15,318 bases of DNA from JBAZOJ01 sp041648755 (GCA_041648755.1 JBAZOJ010000065.1:1-15318); one strand, 5' to 3'. Counted from the stretch's first letter, positions 5,630-14,117 are shown. Translations and numbers: made by a program. Notes: generated by a model not told the origin, from the letters alone.

Positions 5630-7997
5630 GACCCGGGCGGTCGAGGCACGCTATCGGAATCTGGAGCGCCGCGGTCTTCCTCGCAGTGGCGGTCGGGCTG
5701 TACGCAGTCGTGAGCCACTATGCGGAGAGCTCAAGCTGGGGAGCCAGGCGCGACCCGATGATGGCATTCGATCCCTCGACTGCTCCAGTACCGCTCGTGC
5801 TGGTTCATCCCGGTACTTTTAGGATGGGCTCGGACAATGGCGACGCAGATGAGCTGCCCGTGAGGATGGTGACGATAGCCAGGGCGTTCTACATCGGCCA
5901 GACCGAAGTAACCGCTGCGCAATACACCGAGTTGATGGACCCGCGGGGAATATCAGGACGATTCGAAGCTCGCGCGCCGCGCCGAGTGGGCTGCGAGAGC
6001 GCCGTCGAGTTCTGCCGTCGGCTGACCGAGAGCCAGAGAAACAAGGGACAACTCCCGGAGGGACTGGCGACCGACTGCCGACCGAGGCGGAATGGGAATA
6101 CTGCTGCCGCGCGGGCTGGAACCCCGAGTACCCCACCGGTGACGATCCGGAAGTGCTCGGAACACAGGCATGGTTCGACGGAAACTCGGGCGATGAAATT
6201 CACCTGGTCGGGCAGAAAGCCCGGAATGCATGGGGCATCCACGATATGCTGGGCAACGCGTGGGAATGGTGCGGCGACCGGTACGCGCCGCAATACGATC
6301 CTTACGACACGGTTGACCCCAAGGGGCCCAAGACAGGCGGCAGGAACGTGATCCGGGGCGGTGGATACCTCAGTTCAGCGTACTATTGCAGGCCGGCAAA
6401 CCGAACCGAGGATGGCGCGGGAGCGATCAAGGCGGTGTCCTTCAGGGTCGTCGTAGGACACGAGCCCCTTTCGCTCGAGGAGCGCAAGGCGCGGGAGGAA
6501 ATCGCCCTCCACCGCGACCTGCCGGGAACGCTGAAGCTCGCGCCGATACCGATGGTGAAGGTCTTCCCCGGCACGTTCATGATGGGCTCGAAGGGGCGCG
6601 GGCGAAGCGCCAGCCCGGCTCATGAGGTCCGCATCGGGAGCGAGTTCTACATCGGCGAGTCCGAGGTAACCGTCGAGCAATATCAGGCGGTAACGGGGAA
6701 AAGGGAAAAGGAAGAGAAGGCCGGGTACATGCCGAAGAGCAAAGTAACCTGGTTCGAGGCGGTGGAGTTCTGCCGCAAGTTGACAGATCAGGAGCGCAAC
6801 GCCGGAAGGCTGCCGACGGGCAAGGTGTATCGCCTGCCGACCGAGGCGGAGTGGGAGTATTGCTGCCGGGCGGGCAGCAGGGGCGAGTACTGTTTTTCGA
6901 CGCCGGGGAATACGAGCGACGGAGTCCTGCCCGTCTACGATACCATTGATTTGATGCCTCCCTCGACGCTGCTGGCGGGAGGCGGGAGACATCCGAATGC
7001 GTGGGGGATCTACGGTATGCACGGGGGGCTGTGGGAATGGTGCAACGACCGGTACTCGGAATACTCGCCCGGTGGAGAGCCGGAGGCCGACCCGATCGGC
7101 CCCGACGCTGGGATGTACCGAGTCGTGCGGGGAGGATGCTGGAGTTCGGACTCGGATCAATGTGCCAGTGCATACAGGGCGTATGACTATCCGAACTGGA
7201 AGCACATGACCATCGGTCTCCGGGTAGTTCTTGCCGAGCCGGTAGTGTTCCCACGCCAGAACCAGGAGATCACCAGGCTGATCGAGCTAGCCCCGCTGAA
7301 GTTGGTGGCCATAGAGCCCGGATGGTTCACAATGGGCTCGCCCAGCGGTGGAAAGGATGAATGGCCCGTCCACAAAGTGAGGATATCGCGGCCGTTCTAC
7401 ATCGGAGCGACCGAGGTAACGCAGGCACTGTACTCCTCGATTATGAAGGAGAACCCGAGCACTTCCGAAACTGACGATGGGGTGGTGGATTCGGTGGCGT
7501 GGGCCAAGGCAATGCGATTCTGCCGACGCCTTACGGATTCGGAACGGCGTAAAGGCAATGTGCCCGCGGGGATGTGCTACCGGCTACCGACCGAGGCGGA
7601 ATGGGAATACTGCTGCCGGGCAGGCAGCACGACGGAGTACTGCTTCGGGGATGACCCGGCGCAGTTGTTCGAGTACGGCTGGAACGGTATCGACGAGCCC
7701 GCCAGACCGGCACTGAAAAAGCCGAATGCGTGGGGGCTGTTCGATATGCACGGCAACCTGGCGGAATGGTGCCTGGACTGGTATGCCCAGACCTACATAG
7801 AGGCGGTGCCGGAGTTGACCGACCCGACGGGGCCGCTGACCGGAACGGAAAGGGTTCTGCGCGGTGGGTGGCTATACAGCCCGCCGTTGCGGTGCCGTAG
7901 CGCGGCGAGGTTCTCGTCGCCCGGCGGGGCGTCGGCTTTCGTGATCGGCTTCCGGGTGGTATTGGGGCCTGAGCCTTGGGGGGAAGAAAGACCGTAG
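5626..7997 (+). CDS. Membrane-anchored protein with three tandem SUMF1 (FGE-sulfatase) domains, interrupted by a frameshift
   Basis: The gene starts at ATG 5626, overlaps the lipoprotein stop (ATGA) and has CGGAGG five bases upstream. The frame is lost at 6069/6070: restoring one base joins LPEGLA to YRLPTEAEWEYCC and yields one protein of about 790 residues. Residues 10-30 form one membrane segment, with the rest probably outside. Three formylglycine-generating-enzyme-like domains follow at about 55-278, 306-536 and 556-780. Each begins PGxFxMGS, followed by FYIGxxEVT, RLPTEAEWEYCCRAG, NAWGxxxMxGxxxEWC, RGG and a final FRVV or LRVV strand. Catalytic FGEs use two Cys in the RGG segment; here the first position is Ser in all three while the second Cys is kept, so this is probably a non-FGE SUMF1 protein with a binding or other enzymatic role. 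As written, two fragments result: 5626-6351, and a frame open to 7997. Function is unknown. Confidence 0.85.
6078..6109 (+). repeat. SUMF1 core repeat, copy 1
   Basis: This 32-base segment encodes the PTEAEWEYCC core of domain 1. It is identical to the copy at 7587-7618 and differs at three third-codon positions from the copy at 6837-6868. The copies are 759 and 750 bases apart. The apparent frameshift lies about nine bases upstream of this copy. Confidence 0.8.
6837..6868 (+). repeat. SUMF1 core repeat, copy 2
   Basis: This is the domain 2 copy of the 32-base segment, with three silent differences from copies 1 and 3 (two A to G and one C to T). The spacing of 759 and 750 bases marks the domain period. 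Confidence 0.8.
7587..7618 (+). repeat. SUMF1 core repeat, copy 3
   Basis: This is the domain 3 copy, identical over 32 bases to copy 1 although the surrounding domain sequences have diverged considerably. This suggests either strong codon constraint or gene conversion between copies. Confidence 0.8.
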
Positions 7998-8100
7998 GCC
8001 GACAGGTTGGCGGCTTTGGCCGTGGGGCAGCGGACGGAAAGCCTGAAGAAGAAGATTATCCGCGAACGCTTAGTGGGTGAGGGAGGAAGGTCTTCTCTGC

Positions 8101-9255
8101 CTATTCCCCCTGTTCGGACTGCAACTCCATCCACAAATGAGCGATATTCATGCTGATCAGCGCTTCGAGCGTGACCATTCTCCCTGCGGATTCTTCGAAA
8201 TACAGGAAGGGCCTTCGGCCAAGCGCTTCGGCCTGAACCTCCCGATAGCCGGGCGCTCGCAGGGCAGCAACATAGATCAAGCATGACGATGAAAGTACCT
8301 CTATCTGAGAGTAGTCAACCACTTCGTCAAGATGAAGCCCCTCGTACCGATTGAGCGCGAGGAGGATCATCTTCTGGAGCACATTGAACGTGTCGGGCGG
8401 CAGTACACCGTTCACGATATCGCAGTACATAGTACCCATGGCAAACGGGAAAAAGGCATCGTCATCTGATTCGTTGTACATACATTGGCTGAAGAAGGCA
8501 CCGAAGCCCTCCTTGTCGAAAGTGCCCGACCGGAATGCTTCGATGGCAGCCAAGATTGCCTTATAGTCGCGCCGACTGCAGTGGAAATTGCCAAAGTCCT
8601 CGTCGCTGTACTTGAGAAAGCCGCGGACTTCGGCATCGTTCACAGGAGATGCGTCGAGCGATACCGAGCCGCCGATGAGCGCAACAGTGAGGGCAAGCTC
8701 CCATGCAAACTGCGAGAATTCGTCCATTGGGTAACCAAGCCATTCCTCGATAACGGCTTTGCCCTGCCTGACCGAATCAAAGCCGATGGCCCTAACCGGG
8801 ATCCACAAAAGACCCTTCTTTGCCTCCGGAGGCAATTGGCTCGCGAGTGCGACCGCATCTGCGGCCCTCTTCTCAAGGAGGGCAGCCCAGATGTGGAACA
8901 ACTGTGTTAAGACCGCAGCGTCGGCAGTGTCTCCAAGTGCCAAAGAAGAAGCGGACTCGCACAAGCGGGCGGCTCCCTGCGGAAAGCCGCGCGCAGCCAG
9001 GTCGAAGCACCTGAGGAGAAGACCCTCGGGCGTCTTGGCAATCTCCGTCGGGAGTTCGGGCAGCCTGCCCGTAAGGTTGTATGTCAAATACGCCTGAAGC
9101 AGCGGGTCAGCAGCCAGAGAGGCATCATGCCTGACCCTCCATTGCAGCGCTTGTGGAGAAAGGCGCGCCGCGGCAGCCTGCTGCCTGTGAGTGCAGGATA
9201 TCAGCAATAAGAAGCACGTGAACAGGATGAGAACTCGGAGCATCTTCCTTGCCAC
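8101..9255 (-). CDS. Putative lipoprotein of unknown function
   Basis: I do not recognise this family. From GTG 9255 the protein has 384 residues: MARKMLRVLILFTCFLLLIS, then a lipobox cysteine (LISC) about 22 residues in, so it is probably a lipid-anchored envelope protein. The rest is largely helical (for example DLAARGFPQGAARLCESASS and AAIEAFRSGTFDKEGF), with hairpin-like pairs, and has no catalytic motif I can name. GTG 9255 is preferred because GGAGG lies five bases upstream; ATG 9243 (AAGGAAG) is the alternative. A longer reading toward 9354 would put a charged extension before the signal peptide and is unlikely. It is the last gene of the HU-amidase-PcrA-FeS run, 76 bases after the Fe-S gene, and converges on the SUMF1 gene. 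It shares the pattern D-I-x-x-G-x-x-P-x-T-F-x-x-L, and a nearby YF segment before a long final helix, with the lipoprotein at 4406-5629. No clear terminator lies in 7998-8100. Confidence 0.75.
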   Translation of the reverse strand: MARKMLRVLILFTCFLLLISCTHRQQAAAARLSPQALQWRVRHDASLAADPLLQAYLTYNLTGRLPELPTEIAKTPEGLLLRCFDLAARGFPQGAARLCESASSLALGDTADAAVLTQLFHIWAALLEKRAADAVALASQLPPEAKKGLLWIPVRAIGFDSVRQGKAVIEEWLGYPMDEFSQFAWELALTVALIGGSVSLDASPVNDAEVRGFLKYSDEDFGNFHCSRRDYKAILAAIEAFRSGTFDKEGFGAFFSQCMYNESDDDAFFPFAMGTMYCDIVNGVLPPDTFNVLQKMILLALNRYEGLHLDEVVDYSQIEVLSSSCLIYVAALRAPGYREVQAEALGRRPFLYFEESAGRMVTLEALISMNIAHLWMELQSEQGE

Positions 9256-9331
9256 TTCAGCCTCCCGCAAGTCTTCGGAGCCACACCTCACGGGCGCTCC
9301 TCTCCCGGCGCAAGCACCACGCGGAAGCCGA

Positions 9332-10402
9332 TTACCCCTTAGGGCAGGTTGCATCCTTGCCGACGGATTTCACCGCGGCTATCGGGTTCTCGTAGGAGAT
9401 TGCCTTTGTCGGGCAGACCACCACGCACTCATTGCACAGGATGCACTCGGTTCGGGTGCAGTCGGGCTTGTAGATTGAGATCCCCTGCGGGCAGCGCTTG
9501 GTGCAGGCATCGCAGTTGATGCACTTCTTCTCGTCAACCTTGAGCCGAAGGACGGATACGGGGGTGAATATCCCCAAGGCAGCGCCGACCGGGCAGGCTA
9601 TGCGACAGAATGGCCGCTTGATTATCACAAAGAGCAGAAGGAACAGCCCGGCAATGAGCCATTTGTCGAACAGGACCGGGGTCCTGGCGACGAGCTTGCG
9701 CGGATACGTGGGGTCATCATCGGCGACTTTTTCCGGGTCGAGCCCTGCCACGAGTATGTCGCGCCTGCGCTGAGCGTCAACGCGATCCTGCAAGGGAGTC
9801 GCGGAGATGGCAGTGGGAACACTTGCCTCTATCGTGCCAGCGGGACAGTAGTAGCAGATGAACAGCTTCTTTGCCAGGAATACCTTCAGCGACGTATCTT
9901 GCGCGGCATCCGTGCTGCCGGCCTCCTGCAGCGGCTTCAGGTCGTCCGGGGCAACTGTTCCGCCGCCGGAGATGAACGGGAAGAGCAGCACCATCAACGC
10001 GAGGACGATGTACTTGCCGAACCGCATCCAGCGCGGAATCTCGATCTTTGGAAGCGGGATCATGTAGAAGAGTTCCTGCAACCAGCCGAACGGGCACGCC
10101 CAGCCACATGTCCAGCGACCCAGAAACACCGCGAAAGAAACCAATATTCCGATTACGCCAAAGGCGACCAACCCCAGCGCGGCCATATTGGCCATCGCGC
10201 CCGCCGGGCAGCCAAAGACCGCCCACGGGCATGCCCAGCAATTCAATACCGGAACGCATATCCACCGTAACGCAGCAAAGCCGGTCAGCGCGATGGAGAG
10301 ATTCAGCAGCACGGCGAACGCAGCCTGCCAGTAGAACCTCTTGCGGGTGAGATATTTCTTGTCGTTGAGAAGCGCGGATTTCAGCCAGTCGGGTTTACCC
10401 AT
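9332..10402 (-). CDS. Membrane 4Fe-4S protein, NapH/CcoG/NosR-like, with C-terminal ferredoxin domain
   Basis: The 356-residue protein has about four to five hydrophobic segments (near 25-50, 72-95, 130-146 and 248-262) interleaved with cysteine motifs. CGWACPFGWLQE (99-110) and CRIACPVGA (266-274) are the paired motifs of the Fer4_5 polyferredoxin family seen in NapH, NosR and CcoG. The C-terminus (290-335) holds two 4Fe-4S sets, CINCDACTKRCP and CILCNECVVVCP. Additional motifs, NCWACPWAVFGCP (54-66) and ICYYCPAG (182-189), add further cysteines. Such proteins pass electrons across or along the inner membrane to periplasmic reductases or maturation factors; no partner reductase is in view, so the acceptor is unknown. 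ATG 10402 has GGAG five bases upstream. The gene follows pcrA by 36 bases and precedes a lipoprotein by 76, so it probably belongs to the same transcript. Confidence 0.88.
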   Translation of the reverse strand: MGKPDWLKSALLNDKKYLTRKRFYWQAAFAVLLNLSIALTGFAALRWICVPVLNCWACPWAVFGCPAGAMANMAALGLVAFGVIGILVSFAVFLGRWTCGWACPFGWLQELFYMIPLPKIEIPRWMRFGKYIVLALMVLLFPFISGGGTVAPDDLKPLQEAGSTDAAQDTSLKVFLAKKLFICYYCPAGTIEASVPTAISATPLQDRVDAQRRRDILVAGLDPEKVADDDPTYPRKLVARTPVLFDKWLIAGLFLLLFVIIKRPFCRIACPVGAALGIFTPVSVLRLKVDEKKCINCDACTKRCPQGISIYKPDCTRTECILCNECVVVCPTKAISYENPIAAVKSVGKDATCPKG

Positions 10403-10438
10403 AGGAACTCCGTGGTCAGCGGCCGGGGATGGCTCGCG

Positions 10439-12685
10439 TCAGCGCGAACCCCGCCTCTTTATAGTCAGTTTTGCGGCGGCGTATTCCTTAACCAGCACTT
10501 TCACACCATACGACCGGAAGAATATCTTGAGCCGCGAGGAAGGCCCCGAGCCCGTTATGTCCTCGATCCTCCCGCTGCCGAACGACTCATGCTCGACTAT
10601 GTCGCCAACCTTGAAATCCGCAGCAGCCTCGGGCGGCAGCGGCAACGGCTTGTTGTCCCTGGGCGGAGCCTCGCCGTAAGCAAGCTGGCGGAACTTGGCG
10701 ATGTCGAAGTTCGACTTGGCAGGTAGTTCCGTAGCTCGCGGTGGCTTTGGCGGTTCAAGTGGCTCGCCGAACAGTGGAGATGTGATGTTCAGCGCGGCAC
10801 ATTCCTTCAGAAAGCGGCTGGGCCGGGTACTGGAGTAGTCGCCGTACATTCGCCGCCTTCCGGCAAGCGAGAAAGACAGGTGCTTCTTCGCGCGGGTAAT
10901 GCCCACGTAGAATAGGCGACGCTCTTCCTCGACACCTGCAGGCTCTTCAGTCGCGCGCTCGTGCGGCATCAATTTCTCTTCGAGCCCCACCAAAAAGACG
11001 CTCTGGAATTCCAGCCCCTTGGCCGAATGGAAGGTCAAAAGCGTAACCGCGCCGCCGGTGCCTTCGAGGTTGTCCGAATCGCTGATGAGCGCGACGTTTT
11101 CCAGAAAATCCCGCAGGTCGCCACCGACCTCGGCGTCGAAACGGGCGGCATCGCTGACAAGCTGGGTTACGTTTGCCACGCGCTCGGCATCTTCGGGGCT
11201 CTTCTTGGCATCGAACTGCCGGAGGTAACCCGTCTCCTCGATAATGCTCTTTACTAAGGGCGCGACGGGCTTACGCGGCTGCTCCGAGAGTCTCTTCAGC
11301 AGACTGATAAAGCCCTCGATGTGAAAGGCCGTGCGTTTGCCAAGTTCCTCGCGAAGAGGAGCGTCGCGCAGGACGTCATAGAAGGCCCTGCCGGTGTTCT
11401 TCGCATTCTCCTGAAGTTTGTTCAGCGTAGTGGGACCGATACCGCGGGAAGGCCTGTTAATCACCCTCACGAGCGATATGGCGTCGAGCGGGTTCACCAA
11501 CACTCGAAGGTAGGCCACGATATCCTTGATCTCGGCCCGCCTGTAGAAAGCAACGGCTCCGACGAGAGTGTACGGGAGACGGAAGCGTCGGCACGCATCC
11601 TCGAACAGCCGCGATTGCGCGTTGGTGCGGTAGATGATCGCGCAGTCCCCCGGGTCGCACCCGCCGTCGGTGACAAGGGCGTGTATCTTCTCAGCCACAC
11701 GAAGCGCCTCGTCCTCGTCATCCCGGGCGACGGTCAGCGCAGGTGGCTCGCCGGTGCCAAGGTCGGAGTAGAGTTCCTTGGCGTAGCGATCCTTATTGTT
11801 GGCGATGAGCCTGTTGGCGGATTTCAGGATGGCATTGGTGGAACGGAAGTTCTTCCCCAGCGTTACCACCTTCGTGCCCGGAAAGTCCTTCTCGAAACTG
11901 AGGATATTGCCGATATCTGCACCGCGCCAGCCGTAGATTGCCTGGTCGGGATCGCCCACCGCGCAGATATTGCCGCCATTGCCGCACAACAGCTTGAGCA
12001 GCAGATACTGGACATGGTTTGTGTCCTGGTACTCGTCCACGACGACATGCTTGAAGCGCTTGCGATACCTTTCGAGTACTTCGGGAGTTCGCTCGAACAG
12101 GTCAACCGTGCGCAGCAGCAGATCGTCGAAATCGAGGCTGTTGGATTGCTCCAGCGCCATCTGGTACTCGCGATAGACCGGCAGCATTACATCCGGCGGG
12201 ACTTCGGGATTGCGGGAAAGCTCCGCTTCGGCTGAGCGCGAGTTCTTGTGCATCGAGATGATGTCGCCGAACAGCGAGGTGGAATATGTGGCGGGGTCGA
12301 TGCCGAGCGACTTGCCGATATCGCGCAACAGCGCGGCGCGGTCTGACTCGTCGATGATGCTGAAATCCTCGCTGAAGGGGGGAACGCGCATAATCTCACG
12401 GCGGAGGATCCGGGCGCATGCCGAATGGAAAGTGCACAGCCACATCCGCGGACTGTGGACCCATTCGAGTATCCGCTCGCGCAGTTCGCGCGCGGCCTTG
12501 TTGGTAAAGGTAATACCCAGGATCTCGTACGGGGACACGCCGTTGGACACAAGCCATGCAACCCGGCGCTCAATGACGCGGGTCTTCCCTGAGCCTGCGC
12601 CAGCGATGACGAGCAGAGGCCCCTCGCCATGCGTAACCGCTGCGCTCTGCGCGGCGGTAAGTCCGTCGGTAATTTCTTCGAGCAT
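10439..12685 (-). CDS. pcrA: UvrD/PcrA-family superfamily 1A DNA helicase
   Basis: From ATG 12685 the protein has 748 residues, the usual size for PcrA/UvrD. All helicase motifs are present in order: Q-motif region (LTAAQSAAV), Walker A AGAGSGKT (28-35), Ia ITFTNKAA, II DEYQDTN, III GDPDQAIYGWRGAD, IV NFRST, V TFHSAKGLEF and VI RLFYVGITRAKKHL. The C-terminus (about 690-745, FKVGDIVEHESFGSGRIEDI) is the Tudor-like fold that binds RNA polymerase in PcrA/UvrD. It unwinds 3'-5' in repair, replication restart and transcription-coupled repair. ATG 12685 is chosen because it overlaps the amidase stop as TAATG, implying coupled translation, and the family start matches; upstream codons in the longer frame are basic and unlike the family. 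Rep is the alternative, but the Tudor domain favours PcrA/UvrD. Confidence 0.93.
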   Translation of the reverse strand: MLEEITDGLTAAQSAAVTHGEGPLLVIAGAGSGKTRVIERRVAWLVSNGVSPYEILGITFTNKAARELRERILEWVHSPRMWLCTFHSACARILRREIMRVPPFSEDFSIIDESDRAALLRDIGKSLGIDPATYSTSLFGDIISMHKNSRSAEAELSRNPEVPPDVMLPVYREYQMALEQSNSLDFDDLLLRTVDLFERTPEVLERYRKRFKHVVVDEYQDTNHVQYLLLKLLCGNGGNICAVGDPDQAIYGWRGADIGNILSFEKDFPGTKVVTLGKNFRSTNAILKSANRLIANNKDRYAKELYSDLGTGEPPALTVARDDEDEALRVAEKIHALVTDGGCDPGDCAIIYRTNAQSRLFEDACRRFRLPYTLVGAVAFYRRAEIKDIVAYLRVLVNPLDAISLVRVINRPSRGIGPTTLNKLQENAKNTGRAFYDVLRDAPLREELGKRTAFHIEGFISLLKRLSEQPRKPVAPLVKSIIEETGYLRQFDAKKSPEDAERVANVTQLVSDAARFDAEVGGDLRDFLENVALISDSDNLEGTGGAVTLLTFHSAKGLEFQSVFLVGLEEKLMPHERATEEPAGVEEERRLFYVGITRAKKHLSFSLAGRRRMYGDYSSTRPSRFLKECAALNITSPLFGEPLEPPKPPRATELPAKSNFDIAKFRQLAYGEAPPRDNKPLPLPPEAAADFKVGDIVEHESFGSGRIEDITGSGPSSRLKIFFRSYGVKVLVKEYAAAKLTIKRRGSR

Positions 12686-13755
12686 TACTGGTGCTTTGCG
12701 GCGAGATACTTGAGGATACCGTTGGCGATGGATTCGGCGGCGCGGGAACGGAACCAGTCGCTGGCAAGAACGGGCTCGAGTTCGGAACAACTGAGGAACT
12801 CCACTTCAACGAGCACCGAGGGAATCGAAGTCAGCCGGGTGACGTAAAGGGATTTGGATTTGACGCCCCGGTCGTAAGTGCTCCACTTGCCGTCCATTGC
12901 TGAACTGATTGCCTTGCAGAGAACGATTGAGTCGGCCAGACGGGTTTCGCCATTGGGATTGTTGTCGGAGTACAGGACCTCGTAGCCCTTGACGAGCCTG
13001 TCGAAAGTGCTGTTGTGGTGAATCGAGACGAAGCAGTCGGCGCCCGAGGAGTTGGCAATTTGCGCTCTTCCCGCCAGCGAAATGTGGACATCCGCATTGC
13101 GCGTCATAATCACCTTCGCGCCTTTGGACACAAGGATATCGCGTACAGCAATCGCCACCGCAAGATTCAGTGCCTTCTCGGTTATGCCGGTCTTAGGGCC
13201 AATTGCGCCCGGGTCTGCTCCGCCATGCCCGGGGTCGAGCACGATCGTTCCCGCATAGGATGGCTGGGCGGAAGGAGGCAGACTGGGGACAGAGTTTACG
13301 GGACGAGACCGGGTGGGAGTGGGCACGGGAGTAGGCTTTTCGGAATAAACAAAGACCGTCTTGGCGGAAATCTCGCTGTCAAGCTTGGCGTCCGCGTCAT
13401 CGGGCAGCATAAGATTCCCGTTGAGAAGCAGCACCGGCGCGGAAAAGAAAACCGACCGGCCATTCAGAAGAGCACGATTCGATCCGGGGTTCACGCAGAA
13501 TTCAGCGTCGCCAGTGAAACGAAACACGCCGGTTGCCAGGTCAGCGTGGAGGGTAAGGTTGTACTTGTGGGTTATGTCGAATGCAGAGATGTAGCCCGCC
13601 GGAATGCCTGTGGACACAGGAGCCTTCGGGCTGCAGGAGCCGAGAAGGATCGAAACAAAAAGCGCCACCAGGAAGGCGGCGCGTTTTGAAGCCTGGGATT
13701 GAACCGGACGCACGAGGGGCGTCCCGCTATCTGCCTGCACCACCGGATTTTCCAT
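12685..13755 (-). CDS. N-acetylmuramoyl-L-alanine amidase (Amidase_3), predicted lipoprotein
   Basis: The 356-residue protein has a 24-residue polar N-terminus, then a hydrophobic segment ending in a lipobox LLGSC with Cys41, so it is probably lipid-anchored. Residues 56-130 resemble the copper-amine-oxidase N-terminal-like domain, often a wall-binding module, including ALLNGRSVFFSAPVLLLNG. A Pro/Thr linker (140-165) leads to the amidase domain: DPGHGG (His177), ITEKALNL (Glu193), SIHHNS (His246) and VLVEVEFLS (Glu317), which are the zinc ligands and catalytic acid of the family. It hydrolyses the bond between N-acetylmuramic acid and L-alanine in peptidoglycan, acting in cell separation or wall turnover. 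ATG 13755 has GGGAG upstream. The start overlaps the HU gene by 29 bases, and the stop TAA overlaps the pcrA start as TAATG. Confidence 0.92.
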   Translation of the reverse strand: MENPVVQADSGTPLVRPVQSQASKRAAFLVALFVSILLGSCSPKAPVSTGIPAGYISAFDITHKYNLTLHADLATGVFRFTGDAEFCVNPGSNRALLNGRSVFFSAPVLLLNGNLMLPDDADAKLDSEISAKTVFVYSEKPTPVPTPTRSRPVNSVPSLPPSAQPSYAGTIVLDPGHGGADPGAIGPKTGITEKALNLAVAIAVRDILVSKGAKVIMTRNADVHISLAGRAQIANSSGADCFVSIHHNSTFDRLVKGYEVLYSDNNPNGETRLADSIVLCKAISSAMDGKWSTYDRGVKSKSLYVTRLTSIPSVLVEVEFLSCSELEPVLASDWFRSRAAESIANGILKYLAAKHQ

Positions 13756-14053
13756 GTTCTCCCGGGGGAATTTTGTTGACGCTTTCCTTCATCAGCTTGC
13801 CGGGCCGGAAGACGACAACCGCACGGGCGGGCACTTTTATGCGCTGCATTGTCTTAGGATTGAGCGCGCTACGCTCCCTGCGGGTGATGACCTCGAAAAC
13901 ACCGAACTCCCTGAACTCGAAGCGGTTGCCCTGCGCGAGTTCCTCGATAAGCATATCCAGAAACGACTGGATGGAATTCTTCACGTCGTTCTTGTTCGCG
14001 CCGATCTTCTCGGAGATTCGCTCGACGATGATCTTCTTCGAAATAGTCGCCAT
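13727..14053 (-). CDS. HU/IHF-family DNA-binding protein
   Basis: The product, 108 residues from ATG 14053, begins MATISKKIIVERISEKIG and carries the family arm and signature GNRFEFREFGVFEVITRRER, then ALNPKTMQRIKVPARAVVVFRPGKLMKE. Proteins of this family form dimers that bend and compact DNA. Of the two adjacent ATG codons (14056 and 14053), the second is chosen because AAGGAG is five bases from it and only two from the first. The C-terminal tail, SVNKIPPGEHGKSGGAGR, is longer than usual HU (about 90 residues). It is encoded largely in the 29 bases that overlap the amidase start and its ribosome site. The promoter at 14090-14117 makes HU the first gene of the operon. HU versus IHF subunit cannot be decided. 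Confidence 0.93.
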   Translation of the reverse strand: MATISKKIIVERISEKIGANKNDVKNSIQSFLDMLIEELAQGNRFEFREFGVFEVITRRERSALNPKTMQRIKVPARAVVVFRPGKLMKESVNKIPPGEHGKSGGAGR

Positions 14054-14089
14054 CATTTCTCCTTGAGTGCATCCGGAGGTTTGAAAGGG

Positions 14090-14117
14090 ATTGTAGGATG
14101 CTTGGTATTACGGTCAA
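14090..14117 (-). promoter_or_regulatory. Sigma70-type promoter for the HU-amidase-pcrA operon
   Basis: Minus-strand TTGACC (14112-14117) and TACAAT (14090-14095) are separated by 16 bases. Transcription would begin near 14083, about 30 bases before the HU start. The nearby downstream spacing, a Shine-Dalgarno site and the same hexamer types as the kinase promoter support it. Confidence 0.65.

Noticed and set aside
5626..7997. Diversity-generating retroelement target, because SUMF1/FGE folds can carry variable repeats
   Set aside because: No reverse transcriptase, template repeat or accessory gene is in the window, and the repeated cores vary silently rather than at adenines.
7998..8100. Bidirectional terminator between the convergent SUMF1 and lipoprotein genes
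   Set aside because: Only a five-pair stem containing a G-T pair (GCCGA/TTGGC) is present, without a T-run on either strand.
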